Numbered from the stretch's first letter, positions 26,313-36,330 are shown. The stretch: 64,000 nucleotides of DNA from Rhodococcus jostii RHA1 (GCF_000014565.1 NC_008268.1:7010501-7074500); one strand, 5' to 3'. The notes: generated from the letters alone by a model not told the origin. Program-made: numbers and translations.

Positions 26313-27398
26313 ATGGGCGCGCTGCACTTCCGGGGCACCGGTCTGCCCGACGAACAGCCGGTCGAACTCTGGGTCGACAACGGTGTGATCTCGACGGAAC
26401 CGGTTCCCGGCGCGGAGACCGTCTGCGAATCCGGGTGGATCGTTCCCGGACTCGTCGATGCCCACTGCCACGTCGGCATCAGGTTCGGCGGCGGCGGTGG
26501 CGAGAGCGTCGACGGGTTGATCGCGCAGGCGGAGACCGAGCGCGACTGCGGGGTCCTGCTGATTCGGGACGCCGGTTCGCCGGTCGACACCCGGTTCGTC
26601 GACGACCGCCCCGACCTGCCGAGGATCATCCGCGCCGGACAGCACATCGCCGCCCCCAAGCGCTACATCCGCGGACTGCCGGTCGATCTGGAGGACGAGT
26701 CCCAGCTGCCGGACGAGGTGGTGCGCCAGGCCCGGGCCGGCGACGGGTGGGTCAAGCTCGTCGGCGACTGGATCGACCGCTCCGCGGGTGACCTCGCGCC
26801 GTTGTGGAGCGACGACATCCTCGTCGAGGCGATCGCGGCCGCGCACCGGGAAGGGGCTCGCGTCACCGCGCACGTCTTCGCCGAGGATGCGCTTCCGGGC
26901 CTGATCAACGCCGGAATCGACTGCATCGAGCACGGCACCGGGCTCACCGACGAGACGATCGAGCTGATGGTCTCGCACGGAACCGCGCTCGTCCCGACGC
27001 TGATCAACATCGCGACGTTCCCCGATATCGCCGAGTCCGCCTCGCGGTTCCCGATCTACGCCGCGCACATGCGTGACCTGCACTCACGGGTGAAGGACAC
27101 GATCGGTGCCGCTCACGACGCGGGGATCCCGATCTACGCCGGCACCGACGCGGGCGGATCGATCGTCCACGGACGCATCGCCGACGAGGTCGAGGAACTG
27201 AAGGCGGTCGGACTGAGCCCGGCGGAGGCCCTCGGCGCCGCGTGCTGGGACGCGCGGACGTGGCTCGGACATCCGGGTGTGGAAGCGGGTGCGCCCGCGG
27301 ATCTGCTGGTCTTCCGGAACGACCCGCGGGCGAGCAGCGACGCCCTCGCCGCGCCCGATGTCGTGGTGCTGCGGGGCAACGTCGTGAAGACCCGATGA
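26313..27398 (+). CDS. Amidohydrolase family protein
   Basis: 361 residues, metal-dependent amidohydrolase TIM barrel. Seen: first metal pair in GLVDAHCHVG (about 47-56), further His ligands in ARVTAHVF and IDCIEHGTGL, and the late Asp in YAGTDAGGS. Its C-terminal half resembles imidazolonepropionase/prolidase-like members. It is the counterpart of Rv2915c next to ffh; the substrate is unknown. Starts 3 bases after the ffh stop, so co-transcribed. Confidence 0.85.
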   Translation: MGALHFRGTGLPDEQPVELWVDNGVISTEPVPGAETVCESGWIVPGLVDAHCHVGIRFGGGGGESVDGLIAQAETERDCGVLLIRDAGSPVDTRFVDDRPDLPRIIRAGQHIAAPKRYIRGLPVDLEDESQLPDEVVRQARAGDGWVKLVGDWIDRSAGDLAPLWSDDILVEAIAAAHREGARVTAHVFAEDALPGLINAGIDCIEHGTGLTDETIELMVSHGTALVPTLINIATFPDIAESASRFPIYAAHMRDLHSRVKDTIGAAHDAGIPIYAGTDAGGSIVHGRIADEVEELKAVGLSPAEALGAACWDARTWLGHPGVEAGAPADLLVFRNDPRASSDALAAPDVVVLRGNVVKTR

Positions 27399-27422
27399 CC
27401 TGGTTTTCCCCTGACGGTGTTC

Positions 27423-27438
27423 GTCTGGCAGAATGAAC
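27423..27438 (+). promoter_or_regulatory. Conserved element upstream of rpsP, shared with rplS
   Basis: GTCTGGCAGAATGAAC here is matched by GTCTGGCACAATGGAC at 33953-33968 ahead of rplS (14 of 16 identical). The CAxAAT core with an upstream TGG resembles an extended -10 box. Both lie 125-140 bp upstream of ribosomal protein starts, so a common promoter or regulator site is likely. No good -35 at 17 bp is visible in either. Confidence 0.45.
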
Positions 27439-27577
27439 CGCTGTTCGTCGCATCCGGTCACGCACCGCGCGGCGGTCACAGGTTAGAGGCAAAACCGGGC
27501 GCGCTATTCCTGCGCGTCGCCGAATTGCACGTGACACGTGGGCACACTCGTGTGCGCACTGAAGGAGAAGTACAGCA

Positions 27578-28039
27578 GTGGCTGTCAAGATCAAGCTCAC
27601 CCGGCTCGGCAAGATCCGGAACCCGCAGTACCGCATCGTCGTCGCCGACTCCCGCACCCGCCGCAACGGCCGGGCGATCGAGACCATCGGCAAGTACCAC
27701 CCCAAGGAAGAGCCCTCGCTGATCGAGGTCGATTCCGAGCGCGCTCAGTACTGGCTCGGCGTCGGCGCCCAGCCCACCGAGCCCGTCGAGGCCATCCTCA
27801 AGATCACCGGTGACTGGCAGAAGTTCAAGGGCCTGCCGGGCGCCGAGGGCACCCTCCGCGTCAAGGAAGCCAAGCCCTCCAAGCTGGAGCTGTTCCAGGC
27901 TGCGCTCGCGCAGGCCGAGAACGAGCCCGTCGGCGAGGCCATCACGCCCAAGAAGAAGAAGGCGAAGGCCGAGGACGCCGAGGCTGCTGCCGACGCTCCC
28001 GCCGAGGCTGCTGCAGAGTCCGAGGCTGCTGACAAGTGA
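27578..28039 (+). CDS. rpsP: 30S ribosomal protein S16
   Basis: 153 residues. The first 85 are canonical S16 ([20 protein letters not shown] then [18 protein letters not shown]). The remainder is an Ala/Glu/Lys-rich extension ending in [13 protein letters not shown], as in other actinobacteria. GTG start after GAAGGAGAAG. The stop overlaps the next GTG. First gene of rpsP-khpA-rimM-trmD. Confidence 0.96.
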   Translation: MAVKIKLTRLGKIRNPQYRIVVADSRTRRNGRAIETIGKYHPKEEPSLIEVDSERAQYWLGVGAQPTEPVEAILKITGDWQKFKGLPGAEGTLRVKEAKPSKLELFQAALAQAENEPVGEAITPKKKKAKAEDAEAAADAPAEAAAESEAADK

Positions 28040-28278
28040 GTGCCGTCGTCGCCGATGCCGTGGAGCACCTCGTTCGTGGCATCGTCGCCAACCCCGACGA
28101 CGTTCGTGTCGAGCTGATCACCGGGCGTCGGGGGCGCACTGTCGAGGTGCACGTCAACCCTGACGATCTCGGCAAGGTCATCGGCCGCGGTGGTCGTACC
28201 GCGACCGCTCTGCGCACGCTGGTCTCCGGTATCGGTGGCCGCGGGATCCGTGTCGACGTCGTCGACACCGATCAGTAG
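28036..28278 (+). CDS. khpA: KH-domain RNA-binding protein KhpA
   Basis: 80 residues made of one KH domain with the GxxG loop in [14 protein letters not shown]. Its family partner is KhpB/Jag, with which it binds many RNAs and affects elongation and division; no partner gene is in the window. Placement between rpsP and rimM is nearly universal in Gram-positives. GTG start overlaps the rpsP stop. Confidence 0.94.
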   Translation: MSAVVADAVEHLVRGIVANPDDVRVELITGRRGRTVEVHVNPDDLGKVIGRGGRTATALRTLVSGIGGRGIRVDVVDTDQ

Positions 28279-28291
28279 AGGCCTTACAGCA

Positions 28292-28843
28292 GTGGAGCTC
28301 GTCGTCGGCCGTGTCGCCAAGTCGCACGGCATCAAGGGTGAGATCGTGGTCGAGGTTCGCACCGACGAACCCGAGGATCGATTCGCCGTGGGTGCCGTGC
28401 TGCGGGGACACAAGCCGCGCGAGCAGACTGTGAGCACATACACGGTGGAAGCCGCCCGGGACCATTCCGGGCGGCTTCTGCTGCGCCTCGAGGGTGTGTC
28501 GGATCGCACCGCGGCGGATGCCCTGCGGGGCACGCTGTTCGTCATCGACAGCGCCGAACTCGAGCCGTCCGACGACCCCGACGAGTTCTACGATCACGAA
28601 CTCGAGGGACTGTCGGTGCGCCTCGCGGACGGCACCGAGGTGGGAACCGTCATCGAGGTATTGCATTCCGCGGCGGGCGAATTGCTCTCGATCCGCCGGG
28701 CCGGCGACCAGTCCGGAGAACTTCTCGTCCCGTTCGTGGCCGCGATCGTCACGTCGGTGTCCGTCGCGGACGGTGTCGCCCTGATCGATCCGCCGGAAGG
28801 GTTGCTCGATCCCGACTTCGGTGAATCCGCCGACGGGAAGTGA
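28292..28843 (+). CDS. rimM: Ribosome maturation factor RimM
   Basis: 183 residues. N-terminal RimM barrel starts [20 protein letters not shown], and the C-terminal PRC-barrel domain has [13 protein letters not shown] and the family PFV segment ([14 protein letters not shown]). It assists 16S rRNA processing in the 30S head by binding S19. GTG start 13 bases after khpA; the frame is open upstream, but family length supports this start. Confidence 0.95.
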   Translation: MELVVGRVAKSHGIKGEIVVEVRTDEPEDRFAVGAVLRGHKPREQTVSTYTVEAARDHSGRLLLRLEGVSDRTAADALRGTLFVIDSAELEPSDDPDEFYDHELEGLSVRLADGTEVGTVIEVLHSAAGELLSIRRAGDQSGELLVPFVAAIVTSVSVADGVALIDPPEGLLDPDFGESADGK

Positions 28844-28853
28844 GTCGGTAGCC

Positions 28854-29546
28854 ATGCGTCTCGACGTGGTCACCATCTTCCCTGAGTACCTCGAACCGCT
28901 GCGAGCGGCGTTGCTCGGCAAGGCCATCGACAAGGGCCTCATCTCCGTCGAGGTGCACGATCTGCGGGACTGGACGCACGACGTCCACAAGGCCGTCGAC
29001 GATTCGCCGTACGGCGGCGGGCCGGGGATGGTCATGAAACCCACCGTGTGGGGTCCCGCCCTCGACGACGTCCTCGCCGCGGGCGACGGCGACACGGACA
29101 CTCTGCTGGTCGTCCCCACCCCGGCCGGTGTTCCTTTCACGCAGGCTACCGCCGAGCGCTGGGCGGGGGAGAAGCGCATCGTCTTCGCCTGCGGACGTTA
29201 CGAAGGCATCGATCAGCGTGTGTTCGACGACGCCGCCCGCCGGGTGCGCGTCGAAGAAGTGAGCATCGGCGACTACGTCCTCATCGGGGGCGAGGCGGCC
29301 GTGCTGGTGATGACCGAGGCGTTCGTGCGCCTGATTCCCGGAGTTCTCGGCAATCAGCAGTCGCACCAAGAGGATTCGTTCTCCGATGGCCTACTCGAAG
29401 GACCCAGCTACACGCGACCGGCAACGTGGCGCGGACTCGACGTCCCGCCGGTCCTGCTGTCGGGTGATCACGCGAAGGTGGCTGCCTGGCGGCGGGAGCA
29501 GTCGCTGCAACGCACCGCCGAACGCCGCCCGGACCTGTTGCCCTGA
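28854..29546 (+). CDS. trmD: tRNA (guanine(37)-N(1))-methyltransferase TrmD
   Basis: 230 residues, SPOUT knot methyltransferase that makes m1G37 and prevents +1 frameshifting. [13 protein letters not shown] start, [15 protein letters not shown], the knot region [11 protein letters not shown] and [13 protein letters not shown], and the C-terminal [10 protein letters not shown] chosen 10 bases after the rimM stop; an in-frame ATG at 28821 inside rimM would add a non-conserved extension. Confidence 0.96.
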   Translation: MRLDVVTIFPEYLEPLRAALLGKAIDKGLISVEVHDLRDWTHDVHKAVDDSPYGGGPGMVMKPTVWGPALDDVLAAGDGDTDTLLVVPTPAGVPFTQATAERWAGEKRIVFACGRYEGIDQRVFDDAARRVRVEEVSIGDYVLIGGEAAVLVMTEAFVRLIPGVLGNQQSHQEDSFSDGLLEGPSYTRPATWRGLDVPPVLLSGDHAKVAAWRREQSLQRTAERRPDLLP

Positions 29547-29571
29547 ACCGGTTTCCGGGCCTGCCCGGGCG

Positions 29572-30606
29572 CTAACCCTGAGGCTGCGCCCAGTCGTCGA
29601 CGACACCGTTCGGGAACAGGGACTTCACGAACCCGGTCATCGTGTCCCGCGCATGCCGGGCGCTGGAATCCTCGCTGACATCCGTGACAGCGGTGTCCGG
29701 GTACGACTCCTCGTCGTCCTCGTACCGGATGTCCTCCCGCGACGCGACGGCCACGATGTAGCGGTTGTCCTCACCGATCAGGCCGGTCGACACGTGGATC
29801 CACCGATCTCCCACACAGCACATCCAACCCTGCTTCACCCCGACGACGTTCTCGCCGGGCAACCCGTCGGGGATGCCGAACCGCTGGTCGTAACCGTCGA
29901 TCCCCTCGGGTGTCGACGAGCGCAGGTAGCCGACGAATTCGGCGATGCGATCCGCGCCCAGGCCGTCGCGGTCGTCGAGGAGCCCGGCATAGAACGTCAC
30001 GAGGTCGGCGGCGGTCGTCTCGGTGTTCCACCACAACCCGTCCCAGGGCGGGGTGGTCGCGGCGAGTCCGTACCGCCCGGCGACGTCGACGACGACATCG
30101 GAGCCGCCGAGATCGTCCCAGAGAGTGTTGGCCGCGTCGTCGTCGGACGATTCGAGCATCCGCTTCAGGAGGACATTGTCGAAGTCGGACAGCGGCCGCT
30201 CACCGAGCGCGTCGAGGTGATACATCTGGGCGGCGACGAACAGCTTGGCCAACGACGCCGTTTCGACGGGTTCGGCGGCGGCGCCCTCCAGATAGCTGCC
30301 GGTGGCGCGGTCCAGAACGGCGATCGACATGTCGGCGCCGCGTTCGGCGGACGCCGTCGCGACCGCCGCCGAGATGCGTTCGGCGAGGGGTGCGGAAACG
30401 GGAACTCGCGCGGAGGGGAACGGCTCCGGGCTCACGGTCACGCCGTCACCCGCCGGCGGGTCGTCGGCCGGGGGGAGATCGGGGGTCGCGACGGCCGGTG
30501 ACGTCGCCGGGATGTCGACCACGGAGTTCGTCCCGGTCGGGATGGTGCAGGCCGGCGCAACCAGCACGAAGACCATGACCGTCAGGCATACGATCAGCCT
30601 GGACAT
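29572..30606 (-). CDS. LppW-like lipoprotein, serine beta-lactamase-like fold
   Basis: 344 residues. A lipoprotein signal with lipobox LVAPAC puts the acylated Cys at residue 20; a Pro/Ala/Thr-rich linker follows. The C-terminal domain has SxxK (ASLAKLF), an S-D-D-D cluster at the SxN position (ESSDDDAAN) and KxG (VGVKQG) in the right order for a penicilloyl-serine-transferase fold. The Lys-Gln-Gly replaces the usual K-T/S-G, so beta-lactamase activity is doubtful. It matches Rv2905 (LppW) in position beside trmD and rplS. Convergent with trmD, divergent from tex. Confidence 0.8.
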   Translation of the reverse strand: MSRLIVCLTVMVFVLVAPACTIPTGTNSVVDIPATSPAVATPDLPPADDPPAGDGVTVSPEPFPSARVPVSAPLAERISAAVATASAERGADMSIAVLDRATGSYLEGAAAEPVETASLAKLFVAAQMYHLDALGERPLSDFDNVLLKRMLESSDDDAANTLWDDLGGSDVVVDVAGRYGLAATTPPWDGLWWNTETTAADLVTFYAGLLDDRDGLGADRIAEFVGYLRSSTPEGIDGYDQRFGIPDGLPGENVVGVKQGWMCCVGDRWIHVSTGLIGEDNRYIVAVASREDIRYEDDEESYPDTAVTDVSEDSSARHARDTMTGFVKSLFPNGVVDDWAQPQG

Positions 30607-30681
30607 GAAATTCTCCCGAGATTTCCGTGACGGCCTCACCGCCGACGATATTGTCTCAGAGTAGCGGTAGGGTCCATTTCC

Positions 30682-33018
30682 GTGACTCTCAAGACCGTGA
30701 ACCAGCGCATTGCCGAGGAGCTCGACGTCCGGGAGGGACAGGTCGCGGCCGCCGTGGACCTCCTCGACGGTGGAGCCACCGTGCCCTTCATCGCCCGGTA
30801 CCGCAAGGAAGTCACCGGAACGCTCGACGACGCTCAGCTCCGCCAGCTCGAGGAACGCCTGCGGTACCTGCGGGAACTGGACGATCGCCGGGTCGCCGTG
30901 CTCGAGTCGATCGACTCGCAGGGCAAGCTCGACGACCAGCTGCGTGGGCAGATCATGACCGCCGACACGAAGGCGCGCCTCGAGGACATCTACCTGCCGT
31001 TCAAGCCGAAGCGGCGCACCAAGGCGCAGATCGCCCGCGAGGCCGGTCACGAACCCGTCGCCGACGCACTGATCACCGATCCCTCCACCGATCCGGCGTC
31101 CTACACGGCCGAACAGCTCGAGGGTGCGCGCGCGATCCTCGTCGAGCGTTTCGCCGAAGACGCAGACCTGGTGGGTGAGCTCCGTGAGCTGATGTGGACC
31201 CGCGGGCAGCTGGTGTCCGCGGTCCGCAAGGGCAAGGAGACCGAGGGCGCGAAGTTCGCCGACTACTTCGAGTTCTCGGAGCCGTTCGGCAAGCTTCCTT
31301 CGCACCGGATCCTGGCGGTGCTGCGCGGCGAGAAGGAAGAGGTACTCACGCTCACGCTGGCACCCGACACGGAGGAGCCCGTCCCCGGCGAGCCCACCGT
31401 CTACGAGGGCCGGATCGCAGGCCGGTTCGGCATCGCCGACCGCGGCAGGCCCGCCGACCGGTGGCTGCTCGACACCGTGCGGTGGGCGTGGCGCACCAAG
31501 ATGATCGTGACGCTGGGCATCGACACCAGGATGCGCCTGCGACAGTCGGCGGAGAAGGACGCCGTCGACGTGTTCGCCAACAACCTGCGGGACCTGCTGC
31601 TGGCAGCGCCTGCCGGGACCCGCGCCACGATGGGCCTCGACCCCGGCTTCCGGACCGGGACGAAGGTCGCGGTCGTGGACGCGACCGGCAAGGTGGTGGC
31701 CCACGACACGATCTATCCGCATCAGCCCCAGAACAAGTGGGACGCCTCCCTGGCCACTCTCGCCGGTCTCGTCGCCAAGCACGGCGTGGAGCTCATCGCC
31801 ATCGGGAACGGCACGGCCTCCCGCGAGACGGATGCGCTCGCGACCGAGCTGATCGCCAAGTCGGGTACCACCAACCTGACGAAGATCGTGGTGTCCGAGG
31901 CCGGCGCGTCCGTGTACTCGGCGTCCGCGTACGCCTCGGCGGAGCTGCCCGATCTCGACGTGTCGATCCGCGGAGCAGTCTCCATTGCGCGACGTCTGCA
32001 GGACCCGCTCGCCGAACTGGTGAAGATCGACCCGAAGTCGATCGGCGTCGGGCAGTACCAGCACGATGTGTCGGAGACGCTGCTCGCGCGGTCGCTCGGT
32101 GCCGTCGTCGAGGACGCGGTGAACGCGGTCGGCGTCGACGTGAACACCGCGTCGGTGCCGCTGCTGTCCCGCGTGTCGGGTATCGCCGGTTCGCTCGCGG
32201 AGAGCATCGTCGCGCACCGGGACCAGAACGGCCCGTTCCGCAGCCGCAAGGGGCTCAAGGACGTCGCGCGACTCGGTCCGAAGGCGTTCGAGCAGTGCGC
32301 CGGCTTCCTGCGCATCCCCAACGGGGACGACCCGCTCGACGCGTCCAGCGTCCACCCCGAGGCCTACCCGGTGGTGCGCAAGATCGTCGGCGCGAGCGGC
32401 ACCGGCGTGCGCGAGATCATCGGCAACACGTCCGCGCTCCGCAGCCTGAACCCGGCAGACTTCGTCGACGACCGGTTCGGTCTGCCCACGGTCACCGACA
32501 TCATCGGTGAGCTCGAGAAGCCCGGCCGCGACCCCCGCCCGGAGTTCAAGACGGCCACGTTCGCCGCCGGCATCGAGAAGGTGTCGCACCTGAAGCCGGG
32601 GATGACGCTCGAGGGCGTCGTCACGAACGTGGCGGCGTTCGGCGCGTTCGTCGACATCGGCGTTCACCAGGACGGCCTCGTTCACGTGTCCGCGATGTCC
32701 CACAACTTCGTCAAGGACCCGCGGGACGTCGTGAAGTCGGGTGACGTCGTGAAGGTGAAGGTCCTCGAGGTGGACGAGGCCCGTCAGCGCATCGGACTGA
32801 CTTTGCGGCTCGACGACGAGGTCGGGGCCGGCCGCAAGAACGACGGTCCCCGCGGCGGTGGGCAGCGGCAGGACCGGCGGGGCGGCGGTCAGCCACAGGA
32901 CCGGCGCGGCGGCAAGCCGCAGCAGCAGCAGGGTGGACGCGATCGCGGGCGTGACTCCCGCCCGGCGCCCGGCGGTTCGATGGCCGACGCGCTGCGGAAG
33001 GCGGGATTCGGCAAGTAA
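30682..33018 (+). CDS. Tex-family transcription accessory protein (S1 RNA-binding)
   Basis: 778 residues. Order: N-terminal helical Tex domain (ARYRKEVTGTLDDAQLR), YqgF/RuvC-like fold with GLDPGFRTGTKVAVVD near 318, helix-hairpin-helix (SRKGLKDVARLGPKAFEQ), S1 domain near 635-705 (GMTLEGVVTNVAAFGAFVDIGVHQDG), then a disordered Gly/Arg/Gln tail (RRGGGQPQDRRGG). Tex binds nucleic acid and affects transcription and toxin expression in several bacteria. GTG start. Not part of the M. tuberculosis version of this block. Confidence 0.93.
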   Translation: MTLKTVNQRIAEELDVREGQVAAAVDLLDGGATVPFIARYRKEVTGTLDDAQLRQLEERLRYLRELDDRRVAVLESIDSQGKLDDQLRGQIMTADTKARLEDIYLPFKPKRRTKAQIAREAGHEPVADALITDPSTDPASYTAEQLEGARAILVERFAEDADLVGELRELMWTRGQLVSAVRKGKETEGAKFADYFEFSEPFGKLPSHRILAVLRGEKEEVLTLTLAPDTEEPVPGEPTVYEGRIAGRFGIADRGRPADRWLLDTVRWAWRTKMIVTLGIDTRMRLRQSAEKDAVDVFANNLRDLLLAAPAGTRATMGLDPGFRTGTKVAVVDATGKVVAHDTIYPHQPQNKWDASLATLAGLVAKHGVELIAIGNGTASRETDALATELIAKSGTTNLTKIVVSEAGASVYSASAYASAELPDLDVSIRGAVSIARRLQDPLAELVKIDPKSIGVGQYQHDVSETLLARSLGAVVEDAVNAVGVDVNTASVPLLSRVSGIAGSLAESIVAHRDQNGPFRSRKGLKDVARLGPKAFEQCAGFLRIPNGDDPLDASSVHPEAYPVVRKIVGASGTGVREIIGNTSALRSLNPADFVDDRFGLPTVTDIIGELEKPGRDPRPEFKTATFAAGIEKVSHLKPGMTLEGVVTNVAAFGAFVDIGVHQDGLVHVSAMSHNFVKDPRDVVKSGDVVKVKVLEVDEARQRIGLTLRLDDEVGAGRKNDGPRGGGQRQDRRGGGQPQDRRGGKPQQQQGGRDRGRDSRPAPGGSMADALRKAGFGK

Positions 33019-33086
33019 AGAGGTCACCATCCCGACACGAGCCTCCACTTTTCGATGGAGTGACTAGTTCTTTACTGGGATAGTGG

Positions 33087-33998
33087 ATGCCGATGTACGA
33101 ATGGCTGGATCGGGAAATCGTCGGGCACGGGCGCCTGCCTCTGCTCTTTTTCCTGCTCGGGTTTCTCGCGGCTTTCCTGTTCATCCGGTTGAGCGTGCGG
33201 ATGATCCGTGCCGAGGTGTCGTGGTGGCCGGGCAACGTGAAACCCGGCGGGCATCACGTCCACCACGTGGTGTTCGGCGTCGTGACGATGCTCGTCTCGG
33301 GGGTCTCCCTCATCGCCGTGTACGAGGACGGCACCCAGACCACCGGCGCCGTCCTCGCCACGTTCTTCGGGGTCGGCGCCGCGCTCGTGCTGGACGAGTT
33401 CGCGCTGATCTTCTACCTGCAGGACGTGTATTGGGCGGATGAGGGCCGGACGTCGGTCGATGCCGTGTTCGTGGCGATCGCGGTGACGGGTCTGCTGCTC
33501 CTCGGTCTCCGGCCGCTCGAACTGATCAACGTCACCGACTTCCGGGACTCGCCGGATCCCTGGGTGCGGATCGCGATCGCGTTCTCGTCCGTGATCAACC
33601 TGCTCATCGCGGCGGTGGTGCTGCTGAAGGGGAAGATCTGGACGGGGTTGCTCGGCCTGTTCATCTTCCCGATCCTGCTGATCGGGGCGCTCCGATTGAG
33701 CCGGCCGAGCGCACCGTGGGCCCGGTGGCGCTACACCTCCAAGCCGAAGCGGATGCTCCGGGCCCTCGAGCGGGAGCGGAAGTGGCGTCGGCCGGTCATC
33801 CGGGCCAAGATCTTCGTGCAGGATTTCATCGCCGGGACTCCCAGCGCAGTGCACGTGAAGGAAGCCGCGGAACATGCCAGGGTGGCGGCGGAGGTCGAAC
33901 TCGACCACGTGGTGCATGCGGCGCCGCCGCCGATTTCTCTTCACCCGGTGGCGTCTGGCACAATGGACGGGTTGCCTGGACCAGGCAGCAGTACTTGA
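33087..33998 (+). CDS. Integral membrane protein with HHVHH motif, function unknown
   Basis: 303 residues. About five or six membrane segments in the first 215 residues: [59 protein letters not shown], and later pairs. The first loop has [13 protein letters not shown], four His in five residues, which could bind metal or heme. A basic cytosolic tail (about 215-303, [17 protein letters not shown]) follows. I do not recognise the family. It lies directly before rplS with no neighbours to suggest a role. Confidence 0.75.
33953..33968 (+). promoter_or_regulatory. Conserved element upstream of rplS, shared with rpsP
   Basis: GTCTGGCACAATGGAC, 125 bp before the rplS ATG and inside the end of the preceding membrane gene, is nearly identical to the element before rpsP (27423-27438). 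It likely includes a -10 box for rplS. The roughly 110-base leader between it and the ATG has no clear ORF. Confidence 0.45.
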
Positions 33999-34092
33999 TC
34001 TGGGCACGAACCAGACGAGCACCGGTGTTCTTCGAACGTCCGGGGGCCGCTCGGTTCCTCTGCTCCTGCGAAAACGCAAGGATGGAACACCG

Positions 34093-34434
34093 ATGAACAC
34101 TCTCGATTTCCTGGACAAGAAGTCCCTCCGCGACGACATTCCCGAGTTCCGTCCCGGCGACACCCTCAACGTGCACGTCAAGGTCATCGAAGGCTCGAAG
34201 GAGCGCGTGCAGGTCTTCAAGGGCGTCGTGATCCGCCGTCAGGGCGGCGGCGTCCGCGAGACCTTCACCGTCCGCAAGGTCTCCTTCGGTGTCGGCGTCG
34301 AGCGCACCTTCCCGGTCCACAGCCCCAACCTGGCGCAGATCGAGGTCGTCACCCGCGGTGACGTCCGCCGCGCCAAGCTGTACTACCTCCGCGATCTGCG
34401 TGGCAAGGCCGCCAAGATCAAGGAAAAGCGCTGA
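34093..34434 (+). CDS. rplS: 50S ribosomal protein L19
   Basis: 113 residues. It sits at the 30S-50S interface. Contains [34 protein letters not shown] and the C-terminal [20 protein letters not shown] signature. ATG after a weak site; the conserved [13 protein letters not shown] start fixes it. Followed at once by a strong terminator, so the leader-rplS unit is transcribed alone. Confidence 0.97.
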
Positions 34435-34445
34435 CCTTTCCGATG

Positions 34446-34477
34446 AGCCCGGCACTGCGTAGTCGCAGTGCCGGGCT
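34446..34477 (+). terminator. Terminator after rplS
   Basis: Perfect 14-bp inverted repeat (34446-34459 with 34464-34477), loop TAGT, 11 bp past the stop, followed by a short T-containing stretch (AATCTGATTTC). Separates rplS from lepB. Confidence 0.85.
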
Positions 34478-34488
34478 AATCTGATTTC

Positions 34489-35298
34489 GTGACAGATTCT
34501 TCGAAGGAGCGGGCATTGTCGTCGGAATCCGAGACCACCGGCGATTCGGCCGCCACCTCCGCCGTGAACGGCGGAACGGCGGAGCCCGAGAAGAAGCCCC
34601 GCTCCTTCCTCCGTGAGTTGCCGATCCTGATTCTGGTCGCGCTCGTTCTGAGTTTCCTGTTGCAGACGTTCGTCGCCCGGGTGTATCTCATTCCGTCCGA
34701 ATCGATGGAACCGACGCTGCACGGGTGCGCGGGCTGCACCGGCGACCGCATCGTGGTCGAGAAGATCGGTTACCGCTTCGGTGAACCGCAACCGGGTGAC
34801 GTCATCGTGTTCCGTGGCCCCGATTCGTGGTCGCAGGATTTCGTCTCCACCCGGTCCTCCAACGTGGTGATCCGCGGTGCGCAGGAACTCGGTTCCCTCG
34901 TCGGACTCGTCCCCCCGGACGAGAACGACCTCGTCAAGCGTGTGATCGCCACCGGCGGTCAGACCGTCGAATGCTGCGACGACCAGGGCCGGATCCTGGT
35001 CGACGGCAAGCCGCTCGACGAGCCCTACGTCGTCATGGATTTCCCGTTCGTCCCCGGCTCCCAGACCTGCGACACGGCACTGAAGTCGGCGCGCTGCTTC
35101 GGCCCGGTCACCGTGCCCGACGGACACCTGTGGGTGATGGGTGACAATCGCAGCAACTCCGCGGACTCGCGGTACCACGTGGGCGACGACATACAAGGCA
35201 CCATCCCGCTCGACAACGTGATCGGTAAGGCCGTCTTCATCGCGTTGCCGCCGTCGCGGATGGGCACGATCAGTTCACCCGATATCCAGGGCAAGTGA
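34489..35298 (+). CDS. lepB: Signal peptidase I
   Basis: 269 residues, type I leader peptidase that cleaves Sec/Tat signal peptides outside the membrane. A 40-residue acidic cytosolic head, one membrane helix (about 43-62), catalytic Ser72 in [10 protein letters not shown], catalytic Lys150 in [12 protein letters not shown], and box [12 protein letters not shown]. Four Cys pairs near the active site (GCAGC, CC) may form disulfides. GTG start 12 bases after the rplS terminator; stop overlaps the rnhB GTG. Confidence 0.96.
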
Positions 35299-35975
35299 CT
35301 TCCTGGCCTCCACGCATCGTCATTCGCAGGTCGTCCGGTCTGCGGACGATGGAGTCGGCGCTGGTCCGTAGCGGCCTCGGTCCGGTGGCCGGTGTCGACG
35401 AAGCAGGCCGGGGCGCGTGTGCGGGGCCGCTCGTCGTGGCGGCCTGCGTGCTCGCACCGAAGCCGTATCCGGCGCTGGCGCGCCTCGACGATTCGAAGAA
35501 GCTCACCGAACGCACGCGCGAAGAGTTGTTCCCGGCCATCACCCGGCTCGCGGTGGCGTGGAGCGTCGTGTCTTTTCCGGCCGAGGAAGTCGACCGGATG
35601 GGTGTGCACGTAGCCAACATCGAGGGCATGCGACGTGCCGTTGCCGGGCTCTCGACCACCCCGGGTTACGTTCTCACCGACGGCTTCCGCGTCCCGGGCC
35701 TGCCGGCCCCGTCGCTGCCAGTGATCGGCGGCGACGCCGCGGCGGCATGCATCGCGGCGGCGAGTGTGCTGGCCAAGGTCTCTCGCGACCGGGTGATGGT
35801 CGCAATGGACGAGACACATCCCGGTTACGGTTTCGCGATCCACAAGGGGTACAACACGCCCGCGCACCTGACGGCTCTCGAGAAGCTGGGCCCGTGCCCG
35901 GAGCACCGCCGCTCGTGGTCGAACGTCGCCGCGCTGATACACCGAGTGGATAACAGTTCCGGAAGTGCGAGATGA
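35295..35975 (+). CDS. rnhB: Ribonuclease HII
   Basis: 226 residues. Cleaves RNA in RNA-DNA hybrids, including single ribonucleotides. Catalytic Asp35-Glu36 in GVDEAGRG, further acidic residues in LDDSKKL and later in [17 protein letters not shown] start overlapping lepB (GTGA). The first 20 residues before the conserved core are variable; GTG or ATG codons nearer the core (ATG at 35349) are possible starts. Confidence 0.94.
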
Positions 35976-36012
35976 TGACAATTCACACCAGAGCAGGAGG
36001 ACTCACAGACCG

Positions 36013-36330
36013 ATGAGTGCCGAGGATCTCGAGAAGTACGAAACCGAGATGGAGCTGTCGCTCTACCGCGAGTACCGGGACATCGTCGGTCAGTTCTCCT
36101 ATGTCGTGGAGACCGAGCGCCGGTTCTATCTGGCGAACTCGGTGGAGTTGCTGCCGCACAACGCGGACGGAGAGATCTACTTCGAGCTGCGGATGTCCGA
36201 TGCGTGGGTGTGGGACATGTACCGTCCCGCGCGTTTCGTGAAGTATGTCCGCGTCATCACGTTCAAGGACGTGAACATCGAGGAACTCGACAAGCCGGAC
36301 CTGCGGCTCCCCGACAACGGTCTGTCCTGA
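36013..36330 (+). CDS. DUF2469 family protein
   Basis: 105 residues, acidic and very conserved in actinobacteria (Rv2901c equivalent): MSAEDLEKYETEMELSLYRE, then FSYVVETERRFYLAN, WVWDMYRPARFVKYVRVITFKDVNIEEL. No known function. ATG follows a strong AGGAGGAC site; longer frames upstream lack support. Sits behind rnhB in the same operon. Confidence 0.9.
   Translation: MSAEDLEKYETEMELSLYREYRDIVGQFSYVVETERRFYLANSVELLPHNADGEIYFELRMSDAWVWDMYRPARFVKYVRVITFKDVNIEELDKPDLRLPDNGLS

Noticed and set aside
29572..33048. 1158-codon minus-strand frame antisense to tex
   Set aside because: Only its last 344 codons are a real gene (LppW-like). The rest is the mirror frame of tex, caused by high third-position GC.
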